Below, one piece after another: positions 52,276 through 62,471 of a stretch of DNA of 64,000 bases; the first letter of the stretch is position 1; each line of letters begins with the position of its first letter. Both the position numbers and the translations under genes were made by a program. The stretch is from NCBI RefSeq assembly GCF_009296315.1, contig NZ_WHLY01000002.1, forward strand, positions 4,934,501 to 4,998,500. The letters run 5' to 3'. This stretch comes from Salmonirosea aquatica. GTDB lineage: Bacteria; Bacteroidota; Bacteroidia; Cytophagales; Spirosomataceae. The notes beneath the pieces are model-generated. The model searched no databases and was not told where the DNA came from. It was given only the letters and a program-made list of their open reading frames with translations.

Positions 52276-53751
52276 CTATTTTTTGGTCAAGCGCATCAGG
52301 GCTACATCGCCCCCAATCAGGGAGAGCGTGGTACCGTCGGGGCTAATGGCATAGGAATTGACCGAATTCAGGGTTTTCAAAAACAAGGTTTCTCCGCCGC
52401 CGGGACAAAACATCCGGGTCATGGTCATCTGATCGGAGAATTGGATTTTTTTACCATCGCGCACCAGCGGGCCACTGAACTGATTACAGCCCGTGTTACC
52501 ACTCACCCGTTTTTCGGCCAGATCGAACACAAGCGCAGGTTTTTTGTTGGGGTACAGCTCCGCAAAGGGCGTGGGAGAGCCCATGACATAGTTGGCCTCC
52601 CAGGTACCTTCGAGCGGAGTCGGTGCGTTCCCTGTTTCGGAATTCGTATTGTTCAAGTCCAGTTTTTGGGCCAAATATAGGTAGGGTGGATGGAAATGAT
52701 GCGTGAAAACTTTCTCGGCGCTATCCGGAAACTTCTGGTAGTAGTCGGCGTCGGCGAGCAGCACGATGGTATTGCCCGTGCGGACGTAGTTATTGCTGTT
52801 GTAATATTCCGAGGGTGTATAGCCCGCGATATTCTTCTGCACCAGTCCCGAAGCAATATTCCCGAGGTATTTCTGGTAGTTCTTCTGGGCGCGGCGTGAA
52901 GGTTTGCTCAGGCGGTTGTAGACGTATTTCAAAGCCACCCGGTTCGGGAATTTCTGCTTCTTGATAATCCCCTTGGCCCCCACGAATGGATTGGTAACAT
53001 TGAAGTCGTCGAGTGTCTGAATGGACAAAGGTACCTCCGGTACCCAGTCGGCCGAGTTGACCACATTGTAGGCCCAGCCCGCCTGCGTGGCGGCTTCGTA
53101 GTCGTAGGCAAAATACAGGTTGCCGGGCTTGGGCCCCGCGCTACAATAGGTTTTGAAGCGCAGGTCGGCGGGTAGTTCGCCTTTCTTTTGCAGGTTGTAC
53201 AGGTAGGCCGTGAGCAGATAATTGATGGCTCCGCCCTGGCTGTGGCCCATCAGAATAAAATCATGGATACCCGTCCGGTAGCACGAATCGAGCTTGGGAC
53301 GGATGTCGCGCGACAGGATCGCCATGCTCACCAGCCAGCCCACGTGCACCGCTGCCGCCGGATTGGTGGCCAGTTCGTAGGGGAAAGTATCTTTTTCGCC
53401 CAAGGTAAGCTCGCCTTTGGCGGGTACCATGGCGGCGTAAAAATTGCCCAGCCAGCTCACGCTGTTGGCGGTGGTACCCCGCAGACTCACCACAGCGGTG
53501 GGGCGGGTTTTGTCTTTGGCTACCCACAAATCCCATCGGTTGTCCAGCCCGACGACGGGCGAGCGGTACACAAAATCGTAGCGTTCGGGCTTGGGAAAGG
53601 TAGCCACGTAGGCCGAATCGCCAAAAGCCGCCGACACTTTCAGGAGTTCGATATACTCGACCTTGTCGAAACCAGGCTGCAGGTACTGGGCGGAAGCACG
53701 GCCCGGAAGCAGTAAAAAAGCGAGGCCAAGTGTAAATATGCTGTTTTTCAC
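52276..53751 (-). CDS. secreted class 3 lipase-META domain fusion
   Basis: A 491-aa protein with signal peptide (I-F-T-L-G-L-A-F-L-L-L, ending A-S-A-Q). The lipase domain holds V-S-L-R-G-T-T and nucleophile motif M-G-H-S-Q-G-G-A-I-N-Y (Ser in G-H-S-Q-G). From about residue 383 a META/HslJ-like domain begins with L-E-G-T-W-E-A-N-Y, then G-N-T-G-C-N-Q-F-S-G. The start is GTG at 53751, fitted to the signal. The enzyme likely hydrolyses lipids or esters in the periplasm or outside. A hairpin at 53768-53809 precedes it. Confidence 0.85.
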   Translation of the reverse strand: MKNSIFTLGLAFLLLPGRASAQYLQPGFDKVEYIELLKVSAAFGDSAYVATFPKPERYDFVYRSPVVGLDNRWDLWVAKDKTRPTAVVSLRGTTANSVSWLGNFYAAMVPAKGELTLGEKDTFPYELATNPAAAVHVGWLVSMAILSRDIRPKLDSCYRTGIHDFILMGHSQGGAINYLLTAYLYNLQKKGELPADLRFKTYCSAGPKPGNLYFAYDYEAATQAGWAYNVVNSADWVPEVPLSIQTLDDFNVTNPFVGAKGIIKKQKFPNRVALKYVYNRLSKPSRRAQKNYQKYLGNIASGLVQKNIAGYTPSEYYNSNNYVRTGNTIVLLADADYYQKFPDSAEKVFTHHFHPPYLYLAQKLDLNNTNSETGNAPTPLEGTWEANYVMGSPTPFAELYPNKKPALVFDLAEKRVSGNTGCNQFSGPLVRDGKKIQFSDQMTMTRMFCPGGGETLFLKTLNSVNSYAISPDGTTLSLIGGDVALMRLTKK

Positions 53752-53767
53752 GAGCCTGAAAGTTGAA

Positions 53768-53809
53768 GGGTTAAAGGAGACAGAGGAAATTTACTGTTTC
53801 CTTTAACCC
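53768..53809. terminator. inverted repeat between two minus-strand genes
   Basis: The arms 53768-53778 and 53799-53809 pair perfectly over 11 bp around a 20-base loop. It lies after the permease stop and 17 bases before the lipase start, so it may terminate the former or affect translation of the latter. The long loop and lack of a T-run make it uncertain. Confidence 0.4.
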
Positions 53810-53873
53810 ATAATAGACCCCAATGGTTCTGAAGCCCGACATGACAGCCCAAAGGCAAACCGTGCAGTAAATA

Positions 53874-56234
53874 CTACTCGGCCTTCAGTGTCGCCGCCGG
53901 ATTGGTTTGGGCGGCACGCCAGGAAAAATAACCCACCGCTCCCAGCGCAAAAATGAGCACAACGGCCAGCAACAGAAACATGGTCAGGTAACTGATACCG
54001 TTGTTGAACACGAGGTAGGTGTTCATATAAAGCCCAATGGCAACGCCGGCCGGGATGGCTATGATCGTGGCAATTACCAGCAGTTTGACAAAATCATGGG
54101 ACATCAATCGGATGATTTCGCCGGTAGTAGCTCCTATTACTTTTCGGATGCCTATTTCCTTGGTGCGCTTCTCCAGGCTGTACGTAAGGATGCCAATCAT
54201 CCCTAGTATAGCAATCACGAAAATCACCAAACCCTGCATGCCCATGAATCGCATGGTGGCGTAGGGGTAGTAGCGCTCATACATATCGGTATCGAGCCAT
54301 TGGGCATTCATTTCCTGATACGGGTTGAATTTTTTGAAAATAGCGGCTACGGAAGCTTCAAGCGCTTCCCGATCACTCCCGGGGCTTGTTTTCAAACACA
54401 TCACCTTAAATGAGGAGGGACGGTACTGAAAAACCATGGGTTCGATCTTCTTTTCATAGTCGTAGTGGCAGAAATTGGCTACGACTCCTGAGATGGTTAC
54501 CGTAACGGTATCATTCAAAACGATCGGCTTTCCAATCGCATCCTTTTCTGAACCCAGATTAAGTTTTTCAACCGTCTTTTGATTGACTACGACCATCGAT
54601 GAGGCTGAATCGGAATTGCTCTCCAGTAGATTGGTCCCAGCCACGATTTTTAGCTCCATATTCTCCATGTATGGACGGTCTGCAGCATAGAAATAGGCCA
54701 GGTGCCCCGCGCTGTTCTTGTCCAATTTGATTTCTGATTGGGTGGGCGTGTTGCCAAAAGTAAGCGAGGTGTACCCGATCTGTTGTACTTCCTTAAGCGC
54801 ACTCAATTCGTTGGACAACAGCCTGTAACGCTCATTGGGTACGTTTATATTGAGGATATCCTGGCGCTGGTAGTTTTCGTTGTCATGGGCCATGTAATTG
54901 ATTTGATGGAACCCATGCCCAATGAAAAAGATATAGACCAGCGCAATGGTGAATTGAACGATGATCAGGGATTTCCGAAAGCCGATTCGCCCAAAACCTA
55001 CGGGTGAAATGGTACCTTTCAACACTTTTACCGGCTGATAGGAAGACAGGATTAGACTGGGAAATAGGCCAGCTACCAAGCCCAGAATCAGATTGAACAC
55101 AAAAAACAGTATGATCAGGTAGCCTAGGTGGTCGATTTCCCAGGTCAGCCAGGACACGTGGATCTGAGCCTTGATGAACCACAATAAAAGCAGTCCAAGC
55201 CCCAGGGCAATGTAGGAAACCAACACGGATTCGACCAGGAATTGAAGGACAAGCTGGGTCTTGGTAGCGCCGGCCACTTTTCTCACGCCCACTTCACGAC
55301 TTCGGTTCATGGACCGGGCCAACGTAAGGTTGATGTAGTTCAGGGAAGCAAGCAAAATCATGATGAGCTGGAACGCAAAATTCAGGTAGATGCTCCTGAT
55401 ATCCTGGACATAAGGATCGTTTTCCAGTATGGTCTTCGACGGCGAAATTTCGTTCAGGTACTGCGCTTTCAGAAGAAAGCTTTTCTGATCCCCGGTTTTA
55501 ATGAATTTGCTGATTCGCCCCGAAACCCCGGACAACTGCCGGTCAAGATCGGCACGAACTACCCCCCTGGATAGTTTGACGAAGGTATGCGCATTGAGCG
55601 CCGACCAGTCCCTGGTTTTATCCGGGGTGTTCAGATAGCTGGAGAAGGGTACAAACAGGTCGGTTCGGAACTGAGTCTTTTGTTGGTTGAAATGCTTCAG
55701 AACCCCCACAACCTTAAAGCCGCCATAGCGGGGATGCTCCAGTATACTGCCAATGGGATTGGTATCTTTAAAAAACCATTGGGCGGTTTCGTGGGTCAAA
55801 ACAATCGAATTAGGCTCGACGGGGTAGGTACCCTTTTCCAAAGGGAAATTGAACATATTGAAGAACGACGCGTCGGTATAAATCGCATTGATATTTTTGG
55901 TTTTTATTCCGTTACTCAGTACCCATTTGGAATCCCTCACGATTGTGGCCGAGTTGTCAATGCCGGGCAGGTTTTCTTCAAGGTACCCTGCCAGTGGAAC
56001 CGGACTCGAAGCCCAGTTGGTGATGGTACCATCGTTCAGTTTTTCGTCGGTTATGATACGTACGATTCGTTCTTCGTCCTGGTGGAAATTATCGTACTCA
56101 TAGTAATTCACGATTTGGATCAGGGCCATCAGCGCGGAAGGAATGGCGAGGCTTAATCCGATGATGTTGATGAAGGAAAAAAGCTTGTATTTGAGCAGAT
56201 TCCTCCAGGCGATTTTGAGGTAGTTTTGTATCAT
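53874..56234 (-). CDS. FtsX-type permease without prefix domain
   Basis: A 786-aa permease with two MacB-like modules. The first helix set is L-F-S-F-I-N-I-I-G-L-S-L-A-I; later come R-E-V-G-V-R-K-V-A-G-A-T and K-E-I-G-I-R-K-V-I-G-A-T, with terminus N-P-A-A-T-L-K-A-E. Compared with the three permeases at 25544-33424 it lacks the prefix domain and has no PadR gene beside it, so it belongs to another branch. The ATG at 56234 is used; the frame extends to 56294. No ATPase gene is adjacent. Confidence 0.9.
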   Translation of the reverse strand: MIQNYLKIAWRNLLKYKLFSFINIIGLSLAIPSALMALIQIVNYYEYDNFHQDEERIVRIITDEKLNDGTITNWASSPVPLAGYLEENLPGIDNSATIVRDSKWVLSNGIKTKNINAIYTDASFFNMFNFPLEKGTYPVEPNSIVLTHETAQWFFKDTNPIGSILEHPRYGGFKVVGVLKHFNQQKTQFRTDLFVPFSSYLNTPDKTRDWSALNAHTFVKLSRGVVRADLDRQLSGVSGRISKFIKTGDQKSFLLKAQYLNEISPSKTILENDPYVQDIRSIYLNFAFQLIMILLASLNYINLTLARSMNRSREVGVRKVAGATKTQLVLQFLVESVLVSYIALGLGLLLLWFIKAQIHVSWLTWEIDHLGYLIILFFVFNLILGLVAGLFPSLILSSYQPVKVLKGTISPVGFGRIGFRKSLIIVQFTIALVYIFFIGHGFHQINYMAHDNENYQRQDILNINVPNERYRLLSNELSALKEVQQIGYTSLTFGNTPTQSEIKLDKNSAGHLAYFYAADRPYMENMELKIVAGTNLLESNSDSASSMVVVNQKTVEKLNLGSEKDAIGKPIVLNDTVTVTISGVVANFCHYDYEKKIEPMVFQYRPSSFKVMCLKTSPGSDREALEASVAAIFKKFNPYQEMNAQWLDTDMYERYYPYATMRFMGMQGLVIFVIAILGMIGILTYSLEKRTKEIGIRKVIGATTGEIIRLMSHDFVKLLVIATIIAIPAGVAIGLYMNTYLVFNNGISYLTMFLLLAVVLIFALGAVGYFSWRAAQTNPAATLKAE

Positions 56235-56464
56235 GGCTGGGCTAATGGGTAAAAGTGTCGGGAAAAGCGAATTTAGGGTATCAATTCCCGTCACCCCTAC
56301 GCTGAGCCTGAACAGAGTGGACCGGAATCTGTTCGATGAATGTAGCGATCAAGTACCGTGTGAAGAACTGATTTGTGAAGCCTGGCCGATATTGGTTATG
56401 ACTGGTAATCGCTGTGATCAATCACCTTAAGGTACCCCTAGGTAGCTCTGTTTTTTGGGTAGCA

Positions 56465-59400
56465 TTATCGATTCTGAACCGGAAGGTACAGGGTGAAGGT
56501 AGCCCCTTCTCCCACATGACTGGCTGCTTCGATGTAGCCATGATGCATTTCGACAATTTTACGGCAAAGGGCCAAACCGATCCCGGTACCGACGTATTTG
56601 TCCTTGCTGTTCAGCCTTTTGAACATTTCGAAGATGTTTTCGGAGTACTCTTCCTTAAATCCGATTCCATTATCCTGGATTCTGATCATTTTATAGGTAC
56701 GTTCCGGATCGAGCACAGAAGTCGATTTGAGCGACTTCCCTTCCATTTCTTCGGTAGTAATACGAATGATGGGCTTACCTTCATTGAACTTTAATGAGTT
56801 TTTGACCAGATTGATGAACAGCTGGTACAGCTGGATTTCGACTCCCCATATTTTTCCGAGGTCACCGTAGATCAGTTCCGCATTTTTCTCCTGAATCAAC
56901 AGCTCGCAATCCACGACTATTTCGTCAATGATCGTGTTGAGATCCAGCTCCTCAAAACGTTCATCTTCCGAGCTTACCCGGCTGTATTCCAGTATATTGG
57001 TGATCAGAGCTGCCATGCGGTCGGCGGCACTAGCAACCTTTTGGCTGTAGGCAAGCGCTTTTTCCTCGTTCGAAAGATTCTTCTGCATCAGCGCGATGAA
57101 CATCTGGATTTTACGCAGTGGCTCCTGCATATCGTGGCTGGCGATATAAGCGAACTGTTCCAGATTCAGGTTGACCTTGTATAGTTTTTGGTTGCTTTCT
57201 TTCAGTTGTTCGGTCCTCAGCTGCACTTCCTGTTCCAAGGTGTCAGTGAATTGCTTTTTATCCGTAATATCGACACAGGAACCGATATAGCCTTCAAACA
57301 CCCCTCCGTCGGAAAAACGGGGGACACCATCATCCTGCATGATGCGATAAGTGCCGTCATGCCGCATCATGCGGTATTCCAGCACGAAAGGCTCACGCCG
57401 GTCGAAATGAGCATTAAAATCAGCCATGAGTTGTGCCCGGTCTTCGGGATGAACGGACTCGAGCCAACCGTCTCCCAATTCCTGATCGAGGGTTCGGCCG
57501 GTAAAAGCCAGCCACTTGGAGTTGAAATAAGTAAACCTTTTATCCTGGTCACTCATCCAGATCTTCACCGGGGCACTGTTGGCAATAATTCTGAAGCGTT
57601 CCTCACTTTCTTTTATTTTATCCAGCAGCACATGGTCAGCTGTGCTGTCCAGGATGGCGCCAATTACGCCTTGTGGTTTTCCTTCCGTATCGTTTATTAT
57701 GCGCCCAAATACCTTCATCCATTTTATGCCCGATTTCAGCACAAGTCTGGCTTCGTATTTCAATTCCCCGGACTCCATGGCATCGGCGTACGCCGCATCC
57801 CGAATGGGCAGGTCATCGGGGTGAATCAGGGGAAGAATACTCTGAAGGCCGATCGATTCGTCTTCTTCCAGTTCGAAAAACGTATAAAAATCGGGCGAAA
57901 GCGTATAGCGGTCCGAAGTAATGTCATAATCGTAGGTAATCAACCGGGAAGCTTCAATGGCCAGTTTGAGTCTGTTGTCGGCCAGTTTTTTCTCGGTTAT
58001 TTCCTGGGAAAGAAACAGGATTTTGTTGGTAGAGCTGTTGATGTCCAGCTTTAGGGGAATCGTATGCAAAGAATACGCATGGCTGGTGTACGAAAATTCG
58101 ATGGTGCAGGATTTGCCGGCAAGCGTATCCCGAAAAGTTTTTTTCAATAATTTCCGCTGAGTTGACGACGGGTTCAGATCAGGCAGATTCTGTCCTACCA
58201 GGGCGCGGGGATCAATCTTGAACTGTTCCAGGCCTTTCCCTGCGATGTATTCTATCTCATGTTTCTCATTCAGAATCCCAACGGTCCCGTTCGGGATATT
58301 CTCCGAAATGGTTCGGTACAGGGTTTCGTTTCGCCTCAATTCATCCGTCGCTACCTTCAGCTCGGCCTCGCGCTCGATGATCATTTCGTTGGAAATTCTC
58401 AATTCGTTATTGGCGGTGTTCAGCTCCTCATTGGCCGACTGCAATTCCTCATTACTGGTTTCCATCTCTTCGTTGGACGATTTGAGCTCTTCATTGGCCG
58501 ACTGTAGCTCTTCGTTCAGCGACTGTAGCTCCTCGTTGCTGGTTTCCAGTTCTTCCGTGAAGGTATGCATGTACTCCCGGGCCATACTCAGCTCCTGTTC
58601 AAGTTCCTTGATCCGAAAATCGACAAAATCGGCACTTGAGGCCTGATGATCCAGCATCAGGTAATGCTCGCCCGGATTAATCTGCTCGAACATCACGATG
58701 AAATGGTCCATTTCTCCCGTGGGGTAGATAAACGGCATGATCTTGATCCGCACAAAATGCTCCTTCTCAAAAAGCGTAAACCGGATGACGTTTCCAACCT
58801 GTAGTTTCCCCGTTTTTTTGACTCGGGCCAGCAATCCCCTGATCTCAAGGGTCATTTCCTGGTTCGACATCTTGAGCAGATTCGAATTCATGGCTCCCTG
58901 GCTTATTTCCAGGTACAGACGCAGGCTACCCTGGACCTCCTTGATTTCGGCCTGTTCGTTAATGATGACGAAAGGGTTTTCATGGGTATGGTACAGGGTT
59001 TCTTTGGCGATGTCAATGATGGACATATTCCGGACCGACTGTGCTTTCTTTTCCATATCAGGCTGAAACGCATAGTTCACATTGCGTCTTGAAAAATTCA
59101 GGTTATGGGTTGTTTCCGAACTGACTTTCTTGAAAATCTTATGCTTGTTGATTTTCATGAAAAGATCGCTGGCCGAGGAAATGTTTTCGGATTTTCCCAG
59201 GAAGAGCAATCCATTCTCTACCAATGCGTAATGAAACACTTTCAGGGTTTCTTTCTGAAGACTGGAATTGAAATAGATGAACAAATTTCGGCAGGTAATC
59301 AGATCGAGCTTGACGAAAGGAGGGTCGTTGGTAATATCGTGTTTCGAAAATAGGACGTATTTCTTGAGCGTTTTTCTGACCTGGTACCCACCGCCCTGAA

Positions 59401-60520
59401 CCGTTTTTTCAAAATACCTCGCCATGATCTCCTCGGGCAAATGCTTCAGATCTTTCGCGGCATATACCCCCTTTCGGGCTGCGCTGAGCGCTCTTTCATC
59501 AATATCGGAGCCAAAGATCTGTAGCTGGTAATCGCCCATCGTGCTACCCAGAAGTTCGCTTAGCAGAATGGCCACGGTATAAGGTTCTTCACCCGTGGCG
59601 CAACCCACGCACCATACCCGGATGCTATCGCCGGATTTCTTTTCCCCCAGTAGCAATTCCAGTTCATTCGCCAGCGAATCGAAATAGTCTTTATTCCTGA
59701 AAAATTCGGTGATTCCTATCAGTACCGTGTCGAACAGTACATCCAGCTCCTTGGGATTCTGCCTGATCATCTTGTAGTAATCCGTATAAGAAGGCAGATT
59801 CAGTGCCTCTACACGCTTGTCCATGCGGCGCATGATGGTCGAGGACTTGTACTGGGAGAAATCCGTTCCTGATCGCTGGGCCAGTAAATCGAATATCGCG
59901 TCGACGCTTCTTTCCCTGGGATTGCTTGATTGCAGTACGGTGTGGTTGTTGATGTAGTGCGTTATTTCTTCATACATAACCGCAGGTTCGAGTACTCTGT
60001 CGACATGGCCGGTGGCGAGGGCCGACATGGGCATGTCCTTGTGTTCGGCCGAGGCAGGGTCCTGGATCAGAGTAAATCCTCCGGCTTGCTTGATGGCCTG
60101 AATCCCCTTCGAACCATCCTGACCGAAACCCGACATAATAACGCCGATAGCCTTCTGTTTTTTGTCAAGAGCAAGTGAGTTCAGAAACGTGTCAATGGAG
60201 GGAGCGTTGGAATAATTTCTGGGAAGCTTCTCCAGAAGCAGGGTACCGTTATGTATGAGGATGGAGCAGTTCTGGGGAGTCACGTACACCCGATGTGGCG
60301 CTACGTGGGTACCGTCCTCGGCTTTTTCCACCGGCCACTTGCAGCGCCTGCGCAGGATGGAAGTTAGTTCGCTCTTGTAATCAGGACTCAGGTGCTGGAC
60401 AATCACGACGCAGAAGTTATGTGTATTGCCGTTGAACTTGGAAAGCAACCGGGATAAGGCATCCAGGCCTCCGGCTGATGCACCTACCCCTACTACGTAA
60501 ATGTCTTCTCGGTCTTCCAT
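56465..60520 (-). CDS. CheB-CheR-PAS-histidine kinase fusion
   Basis: A 1351-aa multidomain signalling protein. In order it has CheB methylesterase (residues about 5-190, V-G-A-S-A-G-G-L-D-A and M-S-G-F-G-Q-D-G), CheR methyltransferase (about 215-480, with V-W-C-V-G-C-A-T-G-E-E-P-Y-T and L-I-T-C-R-N-L-F-I-Y-F), and a region to about 640. A long coiled coil of N-E-E-L-Q-S/E-S-N repeats (about 650-745) and three PAS domains follow. HisKA H-D-M-Q-E-P-L-R-K and HATPase (I-R-I-Q-D-N-G-I-G-F, G-T-G-I-G-L-A-L-C) end it. I start at ATG 60520. No receptor or CheA is nearby, so this is probably a general sensory kinase. Confidence 0.93.
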   Translation of the reverse strand: MEDREDIYVVGVGASAGGLDALSRLLSKFNGNTHNFCVVIVQHLSPDYKSELTSILRRRCKWPVEKAEDGTHVAPHRVYVTPQNCSILIHNGTLLLEKLPRNYSNAPSIDTFLNSLALDKKQKAIGVIMSGFGQDGSKGIQAIKQAGGFTLIQDPASAEHKDMPMSALATGHVDRVLEPAVMYEEITHYINNHTVLQSSNPRERSVDAIFDLLAQRSGTDFSQYKSSTIMRRMDKRVEALNLPSYTDYYKMIRQNPKELDVLFDTVLIGITEFFRNKDYFDSLANELELLLGEKKSGDSIRVWCVGCATGEEPYTVAILLSELLGSTMGDYQLQIFGSDIDERALSAARKGVYAAKDLKHLPEEIMARYFEKTVQGGGYQVRKTLKKYVLFSKHDITNDPPFVKLDLITCRNLFIYFNSSLQKETLKVFHYALVENGLLFLGKSENISSASDLFMKINKHKIFKKVSSETTHNLNFSRRNVNYAFQPDMEKKAQSVRNMSIIDIAKETLYHTHENPFVIINEQAEIKEVQGSLRLYLEISQGAMNSNLLKMSNQEMTLEIRGLLARVKKTGKLQVGNVIRFTLFEKEHFVRIKIMPFIYPTGEMDHFIVMFEQINPGEHYLMLDHQASSADFVDFRIKELEQELSMAREYMHTFTEELETSNEELQSLNEELQSANEELKSSNEEMETSNEELQSANEELNTANNELRISNEMIIEREAELKVATDELRRNETLYRTISENIPNGTVGILNEKHEIEYIAGKGLEQFKIDPRALVGQNLPDLNPSSTQRKLLKKTFRDTLAGKSCTIEFSYTSHAYSLHTIPLKLDINSSTNKILFLSQEITEKKLADNRLKLAIEASRLITYDYDITSDRYTLSPDFYTFFELEEDESIGLQSILPLIHPDDLPIRDAAYADAMESGELKYEARLVLKSGIKWMKVFGRIINDTEGKPQGVIGAILDSTADHVLLDKIKESEERFRIIANSAPVKIWMSDQDKRFTYFNSKWLAFTGRTLDQELGDGWLESVHPEDRAQLMADFNAHFDRREPFVLEYRMMRHDGTYRIMQDDGVPRFSDGGVFEGYIGSCVDITDKKQFTDTLEQEVQLRTEQLKESNQKLYKVNLNLEQFAYIASHDMQEPLRKIQMFIALMQKNLSNEEKALAYSQKVASAADRMAALITNILEYSRVSSEDERFEELDLNTIIDEIVVDCELLIQEKNAELIYGDLGKIWGVEIQLYQLFINLVKNSLKFNEGKPIIRITTEEMEGKSLKSTSVLDPERTYKMIRIQDNGIGFKEEYSENIFEMFKRLNSKDKYVGTGIGLALCRKIVEMHHGYIEAASHVGEGATFTLYLPVQNR

Positions 60521-60535
60521 GCTGTTAAAACTCAA

Positions 60536-60913
60536 TCATGCAATTGCCTTCGGTTAAGCAATCGTTTCGGGTATTATTTTGTCTTTTTCTACGATTAGAT
60601 GATTACTGGGAGAAACTACATAAACCATACCGAGGCGGATTTTTACCCTATGGATAATGGTAAGGGCTAGGGTAGCAGAAATAGATTGAGACTAATCTTA
60701 TAAAATCTGTACCATTCTGCAAAGAAATACGGATGTAATTTGCGTTACAGAGCCTTGGACAGGAGAAGTGGAACGTGGAGGCTGGTGTGGCCCCAGCCCG
60801 ACATCAGGTCGGCTGCTTCTGAGGGGGGTACCTGCTTCGCCCCGTCATGAAGCCGCCGATAGCCTCAGACGCCGTAGCATCGGTGTCTGGTTGCTTGATG
60901 TTCGTGAGGATTT
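60536..60913. other. intergenic region, no gene supported
   Basis: This 378-base spacer lies upstream of the CheB-CheR kinase and downstream of the FG-GAP gene. The part 60750-60900 is GC-rich with several short inverted repeats (such as CTGAGG and CCTCAG bracketing 60819-60868). It may be a structured 3' end or a degraded sequence. I cannot assign an RNA or protein. Confidence 0.3.
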
Positions 60914-62122
60914 TTATTTTTTCAGAAGATTCTCGAAGAGGAATACGCCGTTCTTATTTGCGACGATAATGTCTGGCTTCTTATCACCGTTCATGTCGTG
61001 CACAGTGATGTTGAGTCCAGCCCCCGAGTCGTTGTCCACAATATGTTCTTTATAAAAAGGGGCCTGTCCGGGTGTAAACTCAAACCACATCAGAATAGCC
61101 GGGTCGCTGTCGCCGGGGTCACGACCGTGGTGCGCCAGAAAGCGTTTTCCGGTGATGTAATCGGCCCGGCCGTCCCCATTGAGGTCGGCCATAAGGGAGG
61201 AATGCGTCTGAGCGGTGGTATTGCTCATCAAATGGGTTTTGAAGTTGATCTTTCCCGATTCGTCAGGTACCTGTTCGTGCCACCATACGCCCAGGGCGTG
61301 GGCCGACGCACTGACCACATCGTTTTTGCCATCGCCATTCACGTCCAGTACCTGCATGTGAGAGCAGGGTTCGCCCAGGGCGGCGGGATGGAAGGTCCAG
61401 TCACCCGATTTTTTGTTTGCTTTGCCTTCAAACCAGCCCTCGCGCACGACCACATCGGCCAGGCCATCCTGGTTTACGTCGCCCCAGCCCATGCCGTGGG
61501 AGAAAATCTCGGTACCCGGAACATTTTCCTGACTGAGTGCAAACCGCTTCCATTCCGTTTCGCCGGGTTGGGACGGTGCCTTCAGCCACACGATCTGTTT
61601 CTTGTCTTTGTCGCCGCATAGTAGGTCGAGCCGTCCGTCGCCATCGATGTCGATGAAGCCCGGCGACTCGTTCGAGATGCCCACGGAGTCGGCCAGGATG
61701 TGTTTGATCCATTCGCCCGGTTTATTTTTCGGATTCTCAAACCAGAAACCCGGCTTACCGGGGAAATCCACAATTACCACGTCGTCCCAGCCATCCTGGT
61801 TGACATCCATGCCCAGGTTCAGGAACGAATTGCTGTACTCTTTCCGGGGGTCAAATGTGCGCGACGGGGCCATTTCGTGCCGCTGCCAGCCGGGCGCTTC
61901 AAACCAGTAGTACCCGGCCACGATGTCCATGCGCCCGTCCTTGTTCAGATCGGCCACCGCTACCCCCTCCGAAAGAAAATCACGGGTAAGGGTTATCTTT
62001 TTGAAGTCAGCGGAGTTCGTGGAGGTTTTGGCCTGGCCGGTTGCCTGGGTGGTCGATAAACTTATCACCAGCAGTGTTGCGAACAAGCCGTTCCGGCATT
62101 CTGAATAGATTCTCTGGACCAT
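60914..62122 (-). CDS. secreted FG-GAP/VCBS-repeat protein
   Basis: A 402-aa protein with a signal peptide (L-F-A-T-L-L-V-I-S-L-S, ending A-T-G-Q). About seven FG-GAP blades carry Ca-loop signatures: D-L-N-K-D-G-R-M-D-I, D-V-N-Q-D-G-W-D-D-V, D-I-D-G-D-G-R-L-D-L, D-V-N-Q-D-G-L-A-D-V, D-V-N-G-D-G-K-N-D-V, D-L-N-G-D-G-R-A-D-Y and D-M-N-G-D-K-K-P-D-I. W-F-E pairs (Y-Y-W-F-E-A-P, G-F-W-F-E-N-P) recur between blades. It lacks the cytochrome motif of the other FG-GAP gene at 50161. Function unknown; likely extracellular carbohydrate or protein binding. Confidence 0.88.
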   Translation of the reverse strand: MVQRIYSECRNGLFATLLVISLSTTQATGQAKTSTNSADFKKITLTRDFLSEGVAVADLNKDGRMDIVAGYYWFEAPGWQRHEMAPSRTFDPRKEYSNSFLNLGMDVNQDGWDDVVIVDFPGKPGFWFENPKNKPGEWIKHILADSVGISNESPGFIDIDGDGRLDLLCGDKDKKQIVWLKAPSQPGETEWKRFALSQENVPGTEIFSHGMGWGDVNQDGLADVVVREGWFEGKANKKSGDWTFHPAALGEPCSHMQVLDVNGDGKNDVVSASAHALGVWWHEQVPDESGKINFKTHLMSNTTAQTHSSLMADLNGDGRADYITGKRFLAHHGRDPGDSDPAILMWFEFTPGQAPFYKEHIVDNDSGAGLNITVHDMNGDKKPDIIVANKNGVFLFENLLKK

Positions 62123-62471
62123 GTTTATCCGATTTGAAGGGTTTAGTACGTTTTGATGACTTCTCGGCAGGTACCCCCGGCCATTAGCCAGCAGTTCATC
62201 AACCCGCCTTGCGAATACGCGCTAAAAATCGGGCGGACGGGTCACAAAACGCGATGGGTAGGCCAAAAAGATTCATTGGTAATATTAGGAAATTTTCCGA
62301 GATGCCTCTACGTACGCAGCGTAAAAACCAACTTTTTCTTTCTGATCAAGAGTAGGTTAGGGGTGTATCAGTATCAGGAATCCAGGGTGCCTGGCCAATA
62401 GGGCGACAGTACCCGGAGCAGGTAAGGTACCTTGGGCTTTTAGGGAAATCAACTGCAAGGTACCGCTGACG
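62123..62471. other. intergenic region, no gene supported
   Basis: A 349-base spacer between two minus-strand genes. It holds GGTACC copies at about 62170, 62427 and 62459. I see no RNA gene, hairpin terminator or plausible protein. Confidence 0.35.

Noticed and set aside
60768-61055. A 95-codon plus-strand frame at the end of the FG-GAP gene
   Set aside because: It overlaps the 3' part of a convincing minus-strand gene and its product resembles nothing; judged a shadow frame.
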